Below are positions 20,373-27,123 of a stretch of DNA of 27,123 nt, one piece after another. Source of the DNA: a virus; the IMG/VR virus record IMGVR_UViG_3300044615_000736, positions 1-27,123 of that record. One strand, 5' to 3'. A model generated the notes under the pieces. The model was given only the letters and a program-made list of their open reading frames with translations, searched no databases and was not told the DNA's origin. How positions within the stretch are numbered: the first letter of the stretch is position 1; the number at the start of each line of letters is the position of its first letter. The position numbers and the translations under genes were made by a program.

Positions 20373-21556
20373 CAAAGCTCCTCCACGCTGACTGCAAACT
20401 CGGGGTTTTCCATCATCCTTTTCAGGTAGAGCCACATCAGCACATCGTCACCCGCCCCGCCCCCGCCACCCCCGCCGCCAGCATCACCACTGTCAGGCCC
20501 GCCCAGCGCGCTGATCAATTCAGACTCTGGCTCAACTGCCGGCGCTTCCAGCTCTTCGATAGTGATTTCGCCTCTCGATTCAGGCTCAGGATCTTCGAGC
20601 AACGGCGGCAACGGGTCAGGCTCGCGCGGCTTGTTGATGACGAACGTCTGAGGGTTCCATTCCGGTGCCAGCAGTTCTTCAACCGTGAGCTGGGTGTCAA
20701 GCTCCGGCTCAAGGTCTTGCTGCAACGGCGGCAACGGGTCGGGTTCCCGCGGCTTGTTAACGGTAAAGGTTTGAGGATTCCATTCGGGCGCAAGGAGCTC
20801 TTCAACCGTGATTTGAGTGTCAGGGTCAGGCTCCGGCTCGGGCGCGGGCAGCGGCGGTAGCGGATCAGGCTCCCGCGGTTTGTTGACGACAAACGTCTGA
20901 GGGTTCCATTCCGGCGCAAGGAGCTCTTCCACCGTGATCTGCGTGTCAGGCTCGGACGCGGGTAGCGGCGGTAGCGGGTCGGGCTCCCGCGGCTTGTTGA
21001 TGACAAACGTCTGCGGATTCCATTCCGGCGGCAGCAGCTCTTCAACCGTGATTTGGGTGTCAGGCTCGGACGCAGGCGGCGGCGGCGCGACGTCGGGTTC
21101 CTTGATGAGCTTCTTGGACTCCGGCAACGGCACGAACTCGTCGTTGATCAGCTCCTCGATCGAGATGCTGACATCAGGCTCCGGCAGAGCCACCTCGGTC
21201 GGCTCATACGGTGCAAACTCGACCGGCAGCGGCTTGATTTCGGCAGGCGAGAACCACTGCGGGGCCGGCTCGTCAACGGTCGGAACTTGCGGCGGCTGCC
21301 AAGGCGGCTGCCAAGGTGGCAGTGACGGCGGGGCAGCCTCAGGCGGCGTGACCGACGGCGGCGTGATCGGCGGGGGCGCGACCGGCGGCGGAGACGGAGG
21401 CGAAGACGGAGGCGGCGAAGTCGGAGTCGACACGGCCGAAGCCGCCCTGCGCATCCACGGGAAGCTCAGCGCTTGCGGAGCTCCTGGCATCGTCACGCCG
21501 CCTGTCGTGTTGCCACGCAGCGCCGCGATCAACGGATTGCCAACCGTTTCTGCCAT
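20372..21556 (-). CDS. Proline-rich tandem-repeat virion-region protein
   Basis: Encodes 394 residues from ATG 21556 (overlapping the upstream stop; a GTG at 21559 is alternative). Residues 40-95 are almost pure Pro/Ser. Residues 163-328 contain four copies of a 38-42 residue unit: DTQITVEELLAPEWNPQTF then a Val/Ile-Asn-Lys-Pro-Arg-Glu-Pro-Asp-Pro-Leu-Pro-Pro-Leu link. Shorter SIEEL and TIEEL versions flank them, and the chain ends in a Gly run (359-367), a helix and a final VSVEEL. The protein is mostly extended and acidic. It sits between the nozzle-like and GNAT-like genes. I recognise no family; a spacer, length-measuring or partner-binding role is only a guess. Confidence 0.7.
   Translation of the reverse strand: MAETVGNPLIAALRGNTTGGVTMPGAPQALSFPWMRRAASAVSTPTSPPPSSPPSPPPVAPPPITPPSVTPPEAAPPSLPPWQPPWQPPQVPTVDEPAPQWFSPAEIKPLPVEFAPYEPTEVALPEPDVSISIEELINDEFVPLPESKKLIKEPDVAPPPPASEPDTQITVEELLPPEWNPQTFVINKPREPDPLPPLPASEPDTQITVEELLAPEWNPQTFVVNKPREPDPLPPLPAPEPEPDPDTQITVEELLAPEWNPQTFTVNKPREPDPLPPLQQDLEPELDTQLTVEELLAPEWNPQTFVINKPREPDPLPPLLEDPEPESRGEITIEELEAPAVEPESELISALGGPDSGDAGGGGGGGGAGDDVLMWLYLKRMMENPEFAVSVEEL
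20573..21070 (-). repeat. Tandem repeats of 114, 126 and 123 bp spacing in the proline-rich gene
   Basis: The Trp of the PEWNP motif falls at residues 179, 217, 259 and 300, and the matching TTCCAT on the + strand at 21018, 20904, 20778 and 20655. Units are similar at DNA level with many silent changes; the linker length (acidic Pro/Glu part) varies, which accounts for the unequal period. Confidence 0.85.
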
Positions 21557-23145
21557 CACATCACCCCGCCCATTTCACTCAAAACGTGGAACGACGCGAA
21601 CGTCGTTGTGCCGCCCAGGCCACGGACGCGCATCCGCAGCGATCCGTAGTAGCCGAGGCCGCTCACGCCGAGCCACGTCTCGTAGGTGTTGCTCGAGTAG
21701 CCCCACCGAGCCGTGTTCCATGTGTCGTTGTCCCATTCGTCACGCGCTTCAGCAGTAAACGACGGCGCGCCGGCGACTCCGCCGAAGCTGTACTGCGTGT
21801 TGAGCCGCACCTTCAGCGACGGCGGCTGGCGCGCGATGAACACCGGCCGAACCATCGTGAATCGCTTGAGCTGCCCCGGCGCGCCGAACGCGTTGAAACA
21901 GGTCTGCACCTCGCCATCGACAGCGAAGCCGCCGCTGCCATCGACCGCGACGCCATCCAGCTCGCCAAGGAACCCCTTGGCAACGCGGCGGTCATCCGTC
22001 GCGAAGTACAGCTGGCCGTTCAGCATTGCCGTCGCGACCATCGGGATGCCCGTCAACGTGCACCAGGCGCCCGTGTTGATGTTCATCGCGAACTGCTGAT
22101 AGGTGCCGTCGAGCAGCGGCAGCTTGATGACGAGCACGTCAGAGTTGGGGACGAGGTAAACGTCCCAGGCAACTGCGCTGCGCAGCTCGCTCACGATCGG
22201 CGCCAGCACCGTCTGGATCTTCTGGGCGGGGCCGGGCTGGATCTCGCTGAACTGCCCGTTGACGAGTCGAGACATCGGCACGATGCCGAGCTCGGACAGG
22301 ATCATCACGTCGCCGCCGAAGTTAGTGAAGAACCGGCCGTTGAGCGGCACCGGACCGACGTACCAGACGCCGCGCAGCGCGAACGTCGAGGCGTTCGAGG
22401 GGTCGGTGCCCTGCCAGACGCTGACGTCGCCCTGACTGCCGACCGCGACCAGGTAGTCGTCGATGCCGGTGCCAGCGTCCAGCGTCCAGTTGATCACGGC
22501 GCGCATCGAGCCACCGTTGCGCATCGTCGCTCCCATCGGGAACTCGGCCGCGGTGCCGGTGATTGCGTTGATCGTCGTGAGGTAGAACACGCTCGAGCTG
22601 TTCGCCACCGTGAAGAACACGCGGTTCTTCCAGACCGCCACCGATGTCGGATTAGCGGGCAGGCCGGTCACCGTCTGCTGTGTCCAGCTCGTGCCGTTGT
22701 ACGTCCAGTAACCCGCGCCGGGGCTCACGGCCAGCAGGAAGTTGCCTGCAGTCGTCGAGAACTGCGCGGTGCTCCACAAATTCGCGGTGCTTCCCGTCGT
22801 CGACTGCGACACCGCCGGCGTGGCGGTCGTCACGTCGTAAATGTCGCCGGCCGCGGCGGCAAAGACCTTGCTGCTTGCGGGGTTCGGCGCGTTGTAGCTG
22901 AAAACTGAGCCGATATCGTTCGCGAGTGCGGTGCTGGTGTGGTACTGCCAGCCCTTGCGCAGTTCGGCGCCGGTTTGTTTCGGGATGAAGTTGCGCATCA
23001 CCAGCGCATCCGTCACAGCCATGTTGCTGATCGGGTCGCGATAGTTGAGCCCGCCCACCGGCGCGGGGGAGACGATCAGCTGCGCGCTTTGCGCGGCTGC
23101 GGACAGTCGCGGCGACTTGAACTGCTTGATCGGGATCAGCGGCAT
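21556..23145 (-). CDS. Beta-rich tail/neck protein, nozzle or gp10-like
   Basis: Encodes 529 residues; ATG 23145 overlaps the upstream stop (TGATG), Shine-Dalgarno weak. The whole chain is beta-rich with repeated blade-like segments (for example NGTSWTQQTVTGLP, VAVWKNRVFFTVAN, VGSQGDVSVWQGTD, GGDVMILSELGIVPM), as in the propeller-like stabilisation or nozzle proteins of podovirus tails (P22 gp10 and related). It follows the adaptor gene, in the order expected for neck/tail assembly. It should close the portal after packaging and form the tail tube; exact homology needs a structure search. Confidence 0.72.
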   Translation of the reverse strand: MPLIPIKQFKSPRLSAAAQSAQLIVSPAPVGGLNYRDPISNMAVTDALVMRNFIPKQTGAELRKGWQYHTSTALANDIGSVFSYNAPNPASSKVFAAAAGDIYDVTTATPAVSQSTTGSTANLWSTAQFSTTAGNFLLAVSPGAGYWTYNGTSWTQQTVTGLPANPTSVAVWKNRVFFTVANSSSVFYLTTINAITGTAAEFPMGATMRNGGSMRAVINWTLDAGTGIDDYLVAVGSQGDVSVWQGTDPSNASTFALRGVWYVGPVPLNGRFFTNFGGDVMILSELGIVPMSRLVNGQFSEIQPGPAQKIQTVLAPIVSELRSAVAWDVYLVPNSDVLVIKLPLLDGTYQQFAMNINTGAWCTLTGIPMVATAMLNGQLYFATDDRRVAKGFLGELDGVAVDGSGGFAVDGEVQTCFNAFGAPGQLKRFTMVRPVFIARQPPSLKVRLNTQYSFGGVAGAPSFTAEARDEWDNDTWNTARWGYSSNTYETWLGVSGLGYYGSLRMRVRGLGGTTTFASFHVLSEMGGVM

Positions 23146-23894
23146 CAGCTACCGAACCCCGTGTCTGGCGTGTTGCCGAACGGCGTGATGAACGGGAACC
23201 GGGACTCGCGCGCCGCCGTCAGGATCGGCGCCCCCTTCTCGTTCCCCTTGCGGTTTTCCATGTTGACGAAAAAGTCGCGCATCGCTGCGCTCGAATCCAG
23301 CCCCTTCATCTCGAGCCACTTGGCGCGCGCCAGCAGCGTCATCAGGTGACTGTCGAGCAGAATGACGTCGCCGTTCTTGGTCGCGCGGTTCTTGTAGGTC
23401 GTCGTGACATCCTGGTCGCGCACCCATGCGACCGACTGGTAAAAGAACGAGAGGGTCTGGGCGGCCGTGGGTGGCGACAGGATGTAGATCTGGTTGCCGC
23501 GCACCTGCCAATAGAACGACAGGGTCGGCAACGTCTGGCGGATGAGCAGCTGCTGCCACATCTGCGGAGAGATGGGGCCGACAGCAGGCCACTGCATCGT
23601 CGAGTTCCACTGCGTCTGATCAGTGAACTCGTAGAAGTCCTCGGGAAGGTCGAACCCGCGCTCGGATTCGCCAGGCGTGCTCGCAGACACGCTGATGGTG
23701 TGGCGCTTCGTCAGCTCCTGCCAATCGTGGAGCGACAGCATATCGACGCCGGCCAGATTGACAGCCTGCACCATCTGCTGGATTGACGGGTCTTGCGATC
23801 CCGCCGGGTCAGACGGGGTCGGGTAGCTCACCAGCGCGGCGACGTTGCGGACGATTGCCGACAGCGAACTTTCGTCGACGAGCTGGAAAGCCAC
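23145..23894 (-). CDS. Head-tail adaptor protein (P22 gp4 / SU10-adaptor type)
   Basis: Encodes 249 residues from GTG 23894, which has GAGGTAGCG before it. A helical N-terminus (SSLSAIVRNVAALVS) is followed by a Trp-rich centre (HDWQELTKRH, DFYEFTDQTQWN) and a beta segment (NQIYILSPPTAAQTLSFFYQ), ending with helices carrying LLARAKWLEMKGLD. This layout is characteristic of phage adaptor proteins that bind beneath the portal. Gene order (decoration, this gene, nozzle-like) supports the call. Confidence 0.75.
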   Translation of the reverse strand: MAFQLVDESSLSAIVRNVAALVSYPTPSDPAGSQDPSIQQMVQAVNLAGVDMLSLHDWQELTKRHTISVSASTPGESERGFDLPEDFYEFTDQTQWNSTMQWPAVGPISPQMWQQLLIRQTLPTLSFYWQVRGNQIYILSPPTAAQTLSFFYQSVAWVRDQDVTTTYKNRATKNGDVILLDSHLMTLLARAKWLEMKGLDSSAAMRDFFVNMENRKGNEKGAPILTAARESRFPFITPFGNTPDTGFGS

Positions 23895-23901
23895 CGCTAC
23901 C

Positions 23902-24498
23902 TCACTTCTTCTCGGCCTTCGAGGCCATCATCTTGGTGATCGCTTCGATCTGAGCCTGCAGCTCCTCGATCTTGCTATCACGCGCCTTGAGTTCCTCGTT
24001 CATCTTCTCGAGCGGGGCGTTGCCCTTCGCGAGCTCGATGAACGCCTTCGCCGAGCGCTTGTCTTCGTTAAACGAGAAGAACTTCTGCCCGACGTTGTCA
24101 GGCGCGCCCGCGAGCTGCTCCACTGTCAGAATGCCGAAGTACTTGTATTCCTCGACCTTGGTCGGGGTCATTTTCGGCAGCGACGCGAGCGGCGTACCTT
24201 CGACGGCATTGCCCTGGCCGGCCTTCCACTTCTCGTAGCGCGCAGCGAACCGCGCAGCGTCGAGGTCGTTGACCTGTCGGTCGACGATGTTCAGCTTGTC
24301 GCCAGGGACCATGATCTTGATGAAATCGCGGTCCTCGTAAATCGCGCGGCCGGCTTCGGTGCTCTTGCGCGCGTTGATGACGGGCTTGCGATAGAACTGC
24401 ACGAACAGCTTTCCGTCTTCGGCAATTCGGCTCTCGTCGAGGCCGGGTGCGGTTTGCACCGCGTTCCAATCTGTGGGCACTGTGGCGGGGATGTTCAC
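23902..24498 (-). CDS. Virion-region protein with C-terminal coiled coil
   Basis: Encodes 198 residues from GTG 24498 (AAGGA upstream). The first 150 residues are a globular, mixed domain (including FVQFYRKPVINARKSTEAGR and IVDRQVNDLDAARFAARYEK). The last 40 form a coiled coil (LEKMNEELKARDSKIEELQA). Proteins of this shape are common directly after capsid genes in podovirus-like phages, often unnamed. Possibly a head assembly or head-tail joining protein; no direct evidence. Its start lies 24 nt after the T-tract of a terminator. Confidence 0.65.
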   Translation of the reverse strand: MNIPATVPTDWNAVQTAPGLDESRIAEDGKLFVQFYRKPVINARKSTEAGRAIYEDRDFIKIMVPGDKLNIVDRQVNDLDAARFAARYEKWKAGQGNAVEGTPLASLPKMTPTKVEEYKYFGILTVEQLAGAPDNVGQKFFSFNEDKRSAKAFIELAKGNAPLEKMNEELKARDSKIEELQAQIEAITKMMASKAEKK

Positions 24499-24521
24499 TG
24501 GTTTTTCCTTCTGTGGTTGTG

Positions 24522-24557
24522 AAAAAGGGACGGTGCGAGAGTGACCCGCACCGCCCC
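24522..24557 (-). terminator. Rho-independent terminator after the decoration gene
   Basis: On the - strand: GGGGCGGTGCG (24557-24547), 9-nt loop, CGCACCGTCCC (24537-24527), then TTTTT (24526-24522). The 11-bp stem has a single G-U pair. It lies 14 nt after the decoration gene stop and before the next start. Confidence 0.88.
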
Positions 24558-24570
24558 GCTCTGTTGCTGG

Positions 24571-25077
24571 TTACAGCGTGGTGCCGACGGTGGGATACGA
24601 GATGATCGCATCCGAGTTGGTCGCGGCGGAGCCGCCGGTGGCGGTGCCGAGCACGATGCCGAACACGGCCTCCGAACCGGCGGTCGCGTCGTCGTCGAGC
24701 GCGCCATCGGTCGAGGTCGTGTTGAGGCGCGTGCCCTTCGCGGCGCTGGCAAGCGTTCGCACGCTGCCCTTGCCGTACACCTGGAACCAGCCGTACTGAT
24801 TGTCGGCAAGGGCCGCCTGAGCCACGCCCACGCGCGAGCCAAAGCCGGCAGTGCCGGCCGTGGTCGCGGTGACCGAGATCAGCTGAAAGTCGAAGCCGGT
24901 CGCCTCGACGCACACATAGCCCAGCCCAGTAACGGCGCCGTTGGCGCGGCCGTAGACGAATTCCTGATAGCCGACGGTCGGGTCGTCGAAGCCGGCGACC
25001 GTGCCGAGCCGAAAGGCCGGCACGTCGGTCGCTGCAGTGACCAGCGTCTTGTCAATTCCAATGATCTGACCTGACAT
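24571..25077 (-). CDS. Capsid decoration protein candidate
   Basis: Encodes 168 residues; ATG 25077 has AGGAGAA upstream. The chain is beta-rich, Gly/Thr/Ala-rich and has no charged low-complexity parts: VGYQEFVYGRANGAVTGLGY, LISVTATTAGTAGFGSRVG and NQYGWFQVYGKGSVRT are typical of beta-tulip or jelly-roll head decoration proteins encoded right after the major capsid protein. Flanked by terminators on both sides, consistent with high and separately tuned expression. Confidence 0.72.
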   Translation of the reverse strand: MSGQIIGIDKTLVTAATDVPAFRLGTVAGFDDPTVGYQEFVYGRANGAVTGLGYVCVEATGFDFQLISVTATTAGTAGFGSRVGVAQAALADNQYGWFQVYGKGSVRTLASAAKGTRLNTTSTDGALDDDATAGSEAVFGIVLGTATGGSAATNSDAIISYPTVGTTL

Positions 25078-25091
25078 GAATGATTCTCCTG

Positions 25092-25136
25092 AAAAAAGCC
25101 TTGATGAGTCGGGGGATCACCCAAACCCATCAAGGC
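25092..25136 (-). terminator. Rho-independent terminator after the major capsid gene
   Basis: On the - strand: GCCTTGATG (25136-25128), a 21-nt loop holding a smaller GGG/CCC stem, CATCAAGGC (25106-25098), then TTTTTT (25097-25092). It lies 23 nt after the capsid stop and ends just before the decoration gene Shine-Dalgarno, so some read-through must occur. Confidence 0.88.
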
Positions 25137-25159
25137 CAGGTGACCCCCACCACGGGGTG

Positions 25160-26143
25160 TTAGTTCTGGATACGACCCTGGAACTGCGCGCCGCTGCAGG
25201 TCAGGTTGCCGGCCCATGCGAGGATCTGGACCTCGGCATCCTGATTGGTCGCGTAGCGCTTGTTGGGCGACAACGAGACCATGTTCCGGTCGCGGTGCGG
25301 CCGCATGAACAGGTACTTCGTGTTGAGCATGAAGCCCGTGTTCGCCGGGCAGAACCCGCCGATACCACCGTCCAGCACCACATCCGCGTCCATGAACTTG
25401 AGCGTCGGGAACCCGAGGCTGCCAGTCGACGGATCGGTGAAGCGCTGGTTCGCCTGGAGCGACGCCGTGTAGATGCCCCAGTAGTTGGCATCGAGCACGA
25501 TGAGGTCAGGACGATCCGAGCCACGCACGAGCGACGCCCAGAGAGTGTTGAGACCCGTCTGCATCTGCGCGCCGGTCGGCGGCGGCGTCACGCCGGCAAC
25601 CGAGAAGTCGTAGAGCTTCGACTGCCAGAACGTCCAGGTGGCGCGATCGATACCACCGTAGGTGCCGGTCGTCGGCGCGGAGGGCACGGCCGCGTTGAGG
25701 CCGGTGATTTCCTTGCCACCCGAGCCAGTGCCGTCGCTGTAGATGGACCCGGCCAGCCGGTTCGCCATCGTCGCCTCGGCGACATTGATGCGCGACTCGA
25801 GCAGGTCGATGAACGCCTCGCGGCCACTGTTCTGCAGCATTTCGAGGCCAGACATCACGACCGGGCAGGCGAGCTGCTTGATCGTGAACTCGGCCGCCGA
25901 GATGACGTCCTGCGCAGCGACAGGCAGCAGGTCGTAGCCCGAGTAGAACCCGGCGTTGCTGTTTTCGGCGAAGGACAGCTCCTGAAGAATGGTCGAGCCG
26001 CCCGAGAAGGTCTTCACGTTCCCGCGCTGATTCAGGCGCGAGAGAAGAGCGTTGTTTTTGGTGACGTTGTCGGCGATCTGACGGGTGCGCGACTGAATCG
26101 TAGTCGCGACAATGTCAGACACTGAAGCATTTGCGAATGCCAT
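25160..26143 (-). CDS. Major capsid protein (HK97-fold type)
   Basis: Encodes 327 residues; ATG 26143 has GGGAGT upstream, and a longer in-frame start is rejected because it lacks one. The sequence has the features of the P22-gp5/HK97-like capsid group: a helical N-terminus (DIVATTIQSRTRQIADNVTK), an extended-loop region with GGSTILQELSFAENSNAGFY, a central spine helix (ISAAEFTIKQLACPVVMSGL) and a late beta domain with GFMLNTKYLFMRPHRDRNMV. The downstream decoration gene and upstream scaffold gene support the call. It should build the icosahedral head; no protease or N-terminal delta domain is seen. Confidence 0.85.
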   Translation of the reverse strand: MAFANASVSDIVATTIQSRTRQIADNVTKNNALLSRLNQRGNVKTFSGGSTILQELSFAENSNAGFYSGYDLLPVAAQDVISAAEFTIKQLACPVVMSGLEMLQNSGREAFIDLLESRINVAEATMANRLAGSIYSDGTGSGGKEITGLNAAVPSAPTTGTYGGIDRATWTFWQSKLYDFSVAGVTPPPTGAQMQTGLNTLWASLVRGSDRPDLIVLDANYWGIYTASLQANQRFTDPSTGSLGFPTLKFMDADVVLDGGIGGFCPANTGFMLNTKYLFMRPHRDRNMVSLSPNKRYATNQDAEVQILAWAGNLTCSGAQFQGRIQN

Positions 26144-26161
26144 GAATGAAACTCCCACAAG

Positions 26162-26185
26162 AAAAAATGACCAGGGCTTTCGCCC
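26162..26185 (-). terminator. Weak terminator or attenuator just upstream of the capsid gene
   Basis: On the - strand: GGGC-GAAA-GCCC (26185-26174), extendable by two wobble pairs, with a GNRA-type tetraloop, followed after 6 nt by TTTTTT (26167-26162). The gap before the T-tract makes it weaker than the other two. It would thin transcripts from the scaffold side. Confidence 0.45.
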
Positions 26186-26286
26186 CACCTTTTCTGTGGC
26201 CTACGCGAACCTGTTCAGTCCGGTATGTCGTAGGTGGGCGCTTGCGCGCTCCTCGAGCTTCGGTGGCTGTCGGTGCTTTGGCACAC

Positions 26287-26306
26287 CGGGGGCAATGCTG
26301 CCCCCG
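26287..26306 (-). other. Hairpin at the 5' end of the predicted capsid transcript
   Basis: Perfect 8-bp stem CGGGGGCA / TGCCCCCG with a 4-nt loop, no T-tract on either strand. It begins about where transcription from the promoter at 26312-26340 should start, so it may stabilise the capsid mRNA 5' end. Confidence 0.55.
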
Positions 26307-26311
26307 ATGCG

Positions 26312-26340
26312 TTTATAACATCATCGTGCGTTTGCCGCAA
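26312..26340 (-). promoter_or_regulatory. Predicted promoter for the major capsid gene
   Basis: On the - strand: TTGCGG (26340-26335), exactly 17-bp spacer, TATAAA (26317-26312). It overlaps the scaffold stop codon and lies about 170 bp before the capsid start, which would give the capsid genes their own transcript. Sequence match only. Confidence 0.55.
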
Positions 26341-27123
26341 TAGCCGCTTCGATCGCACTCCGCACGTCGGTCGCGTCAGTCGATTGCGATGAAAGCGCCG
26401 GGCCGCCTGACACCGACACTGCCGCGGCACGGGCGCGCTGCGCAGCGCCCGAAAGCTGCTGGGTGCTTCGAGTCTTGACACGCGCCTGGAGCACCGAGCG
26501 CACTCGAGGGTTTGCCAGGCACGCCTGGCGGTAGGCGTCCTGCAACGTGAGCTCGCGACCGCGTCGCTGCGCAACTTCCATGAGATCCGCCATGTCCTCG
26601 CGGACATCCTCACCGAACTCGGCCTGCTGCAGGAACTGCTGCACCTCGCCAGACGCCTGCTGCGCTGCGGCCTGCTGCTGGGCGAGCTGCGCCTGCTGGA
26701 ACTGGGACATGAACTGCTGCACGGGCGCGAGCTGCTGCTGCACGACCTGCTGCAGCTGCGCAGCCTGCGGGTCGACCCGCGGCACCTCGCCAGCGAGTGC
26801 TGAGTCAAGCTGCTCGATGAAGGTCTGACCAAACCGGCCGACCCCGAACTGCTTGACCATGCCGGCGACCATCTGCGCGAGCTCAGGCGCGGTGCCCGTG
26901 CGCAGCTTGGCGGCGGTCGACATCAGGTTGTCGATCGCCTGAAGCGGGTTGCTGTTCTCCGCGCGGATGAACATCTCATACGGCCGGATCACCTGGTTGA
27001 GCTGGTCGGCGAACCGCCGAGCGTCAGCTGTCTCCTGCAGAGTGCGCTGCACTTCCTGCTCACGACGGGCAACCTCGGCCCTGACCGGCTCGGGCAGCTG
27101 CGCCCAATGCTCGCGCACGTCGG
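26321..27123 (-). CDS. Scaffold protein candidate, 5' end beyond window
   Basis: At least 267 residues; the frame stays open to the window edge (codons for Asp and a partial codon precede a GTG at 27118), so the true start is outside. The visible N-terminal part (HWAQLPEPVRAEVARREQEV) is the usual beginning of the helical core of phage scaffolds. Residues around 117-165 are Gln/Ala-rich helix, and the C-terminus is basic then Ala/Ser-rich (KTRSTQQLSGAAQRARA). Position directly before the major capsid gene fits a scaffold that shapes the procapsid and is lost on maturation. Confidence 0.75.
   Translation of the reverse strand, partial: DVREHWAQLPEPVRAEVARREQEVQRTLQETADARRFADQLNQVIRPYEMFIRAENSNPLQAIDNLMSTAAKLRTGTAPELAQMVAGMVKQFGVGRFGQTFIEQLDSALAGEVPRVDPQAAQLQQVVQQQLAPVQQFMSQFQQAQLAQQQAAAQQASGEVQQFLQQAEFGEDVREDMADLMEVAQRRGRELTLQDAYRQACLANPRVRSVLQARVKTRSTQQLSGAAQRARAAAVSVSGGPALSSQSTDATDVRSAIEAAIAANAR

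Noticed and set aside
20573-21070. CRISPR array
   Set aside because: The repeats are long (114-126 bp), in frame and coding, without unique spacers of constant size.
21586-22908. Long open frame on the + strand (about 440 codons)
   Set aside because: It lies antisense to the beta-rich neck protein, is Arg/His-rich with no Shine-Dalgarno, and is a by-product of high GC in third positions.
26287-26306. Rho-independent terminator
   Set aside because: The stem is strong but no T-tract follows on either strand, so it is listed as a hairpin only.

Overview
The window reads as part of a temperate, podovirus-like phage of a GC-rich (about 65% by eye) proteobacterium, most likely a betaproteobacterium of the Burkholderiales type. 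This rests on module order, SD-led and heavily overlapping genes, the tail-fibre N-terminus style and the tRNA-Met-type attachment core; no host genes are visible. The phage attachment site lies between the integrase and the lysis genes, with phage genes on both sides, so the sequence represents the unintegrated (virion or circular) form, or a tandem arrangement, rather than a simple prophage end.

Layout. Positions 1-204 hold a leader with a perfect 19-bp palindrome and no confident gene. Positions 205-1933 (+) carry eight very small genes, several coiled coil and one membrane protein, overlapping start-to-stop. Positions 1902-4168 (-) carry a Cro-like regulator and a primase-helicase replication protein. 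A divergent control region (4169-4267) separates them from a CI-like repressor (4268-4864, +). Positions 4946-9469 (+) form a recombination and integration operon: a DUF7173-like protein, a Sak4-like RecA-fold ATPase, a DUF669 OB-fold-type protein, a Cas4/RecB-like Fe-S nuclease, DUF3310, a small PDDEXK nuclease, excisionase and tyrosine integrase. Positions 9470-9690 hold attP: 45 bp of a tRNA-Met 3' part between two copies of a 19-bp repeat.

From 9687 to the right edge everything is on the - strand, so it is read from right to left: scaffold (partial), major capsid, decoration protein, coiled-coil virion protein, adaptor, beta-rich nozzle/stabilisation protein, a proline-rich tandem-repeat protein, a GNAT-like protein, a 601-residue protein with eight 18-residue repeats and a C-terminal S74 chaperone, three proteins of the internal/ejection type, a tail fibre, two smaller tail proteins including a glycine-rich adhesin, then holin candidates, GH24 endolysin, a small Cys protein and a metallophosphoesterase.

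The most interesting regulatory signal is a 17-bp operator, GTTGCGA-N3-TCKCAAC. It is found upstream of the left operon, in the repressor/Cro control region, over the promoter of the recombination operon and at the start of the excisionase gene, with a fifth near-match inside the replication gene. This looks like the full regulon of the phage repressor. A second signal is a promoter-hairpin-terminator series around the capsid and decoration genes that probably sets capsid protein ratios. Two repeat-built virion proteins (54-bp and 114-126-bp repeat units) are the least explained proteins here.
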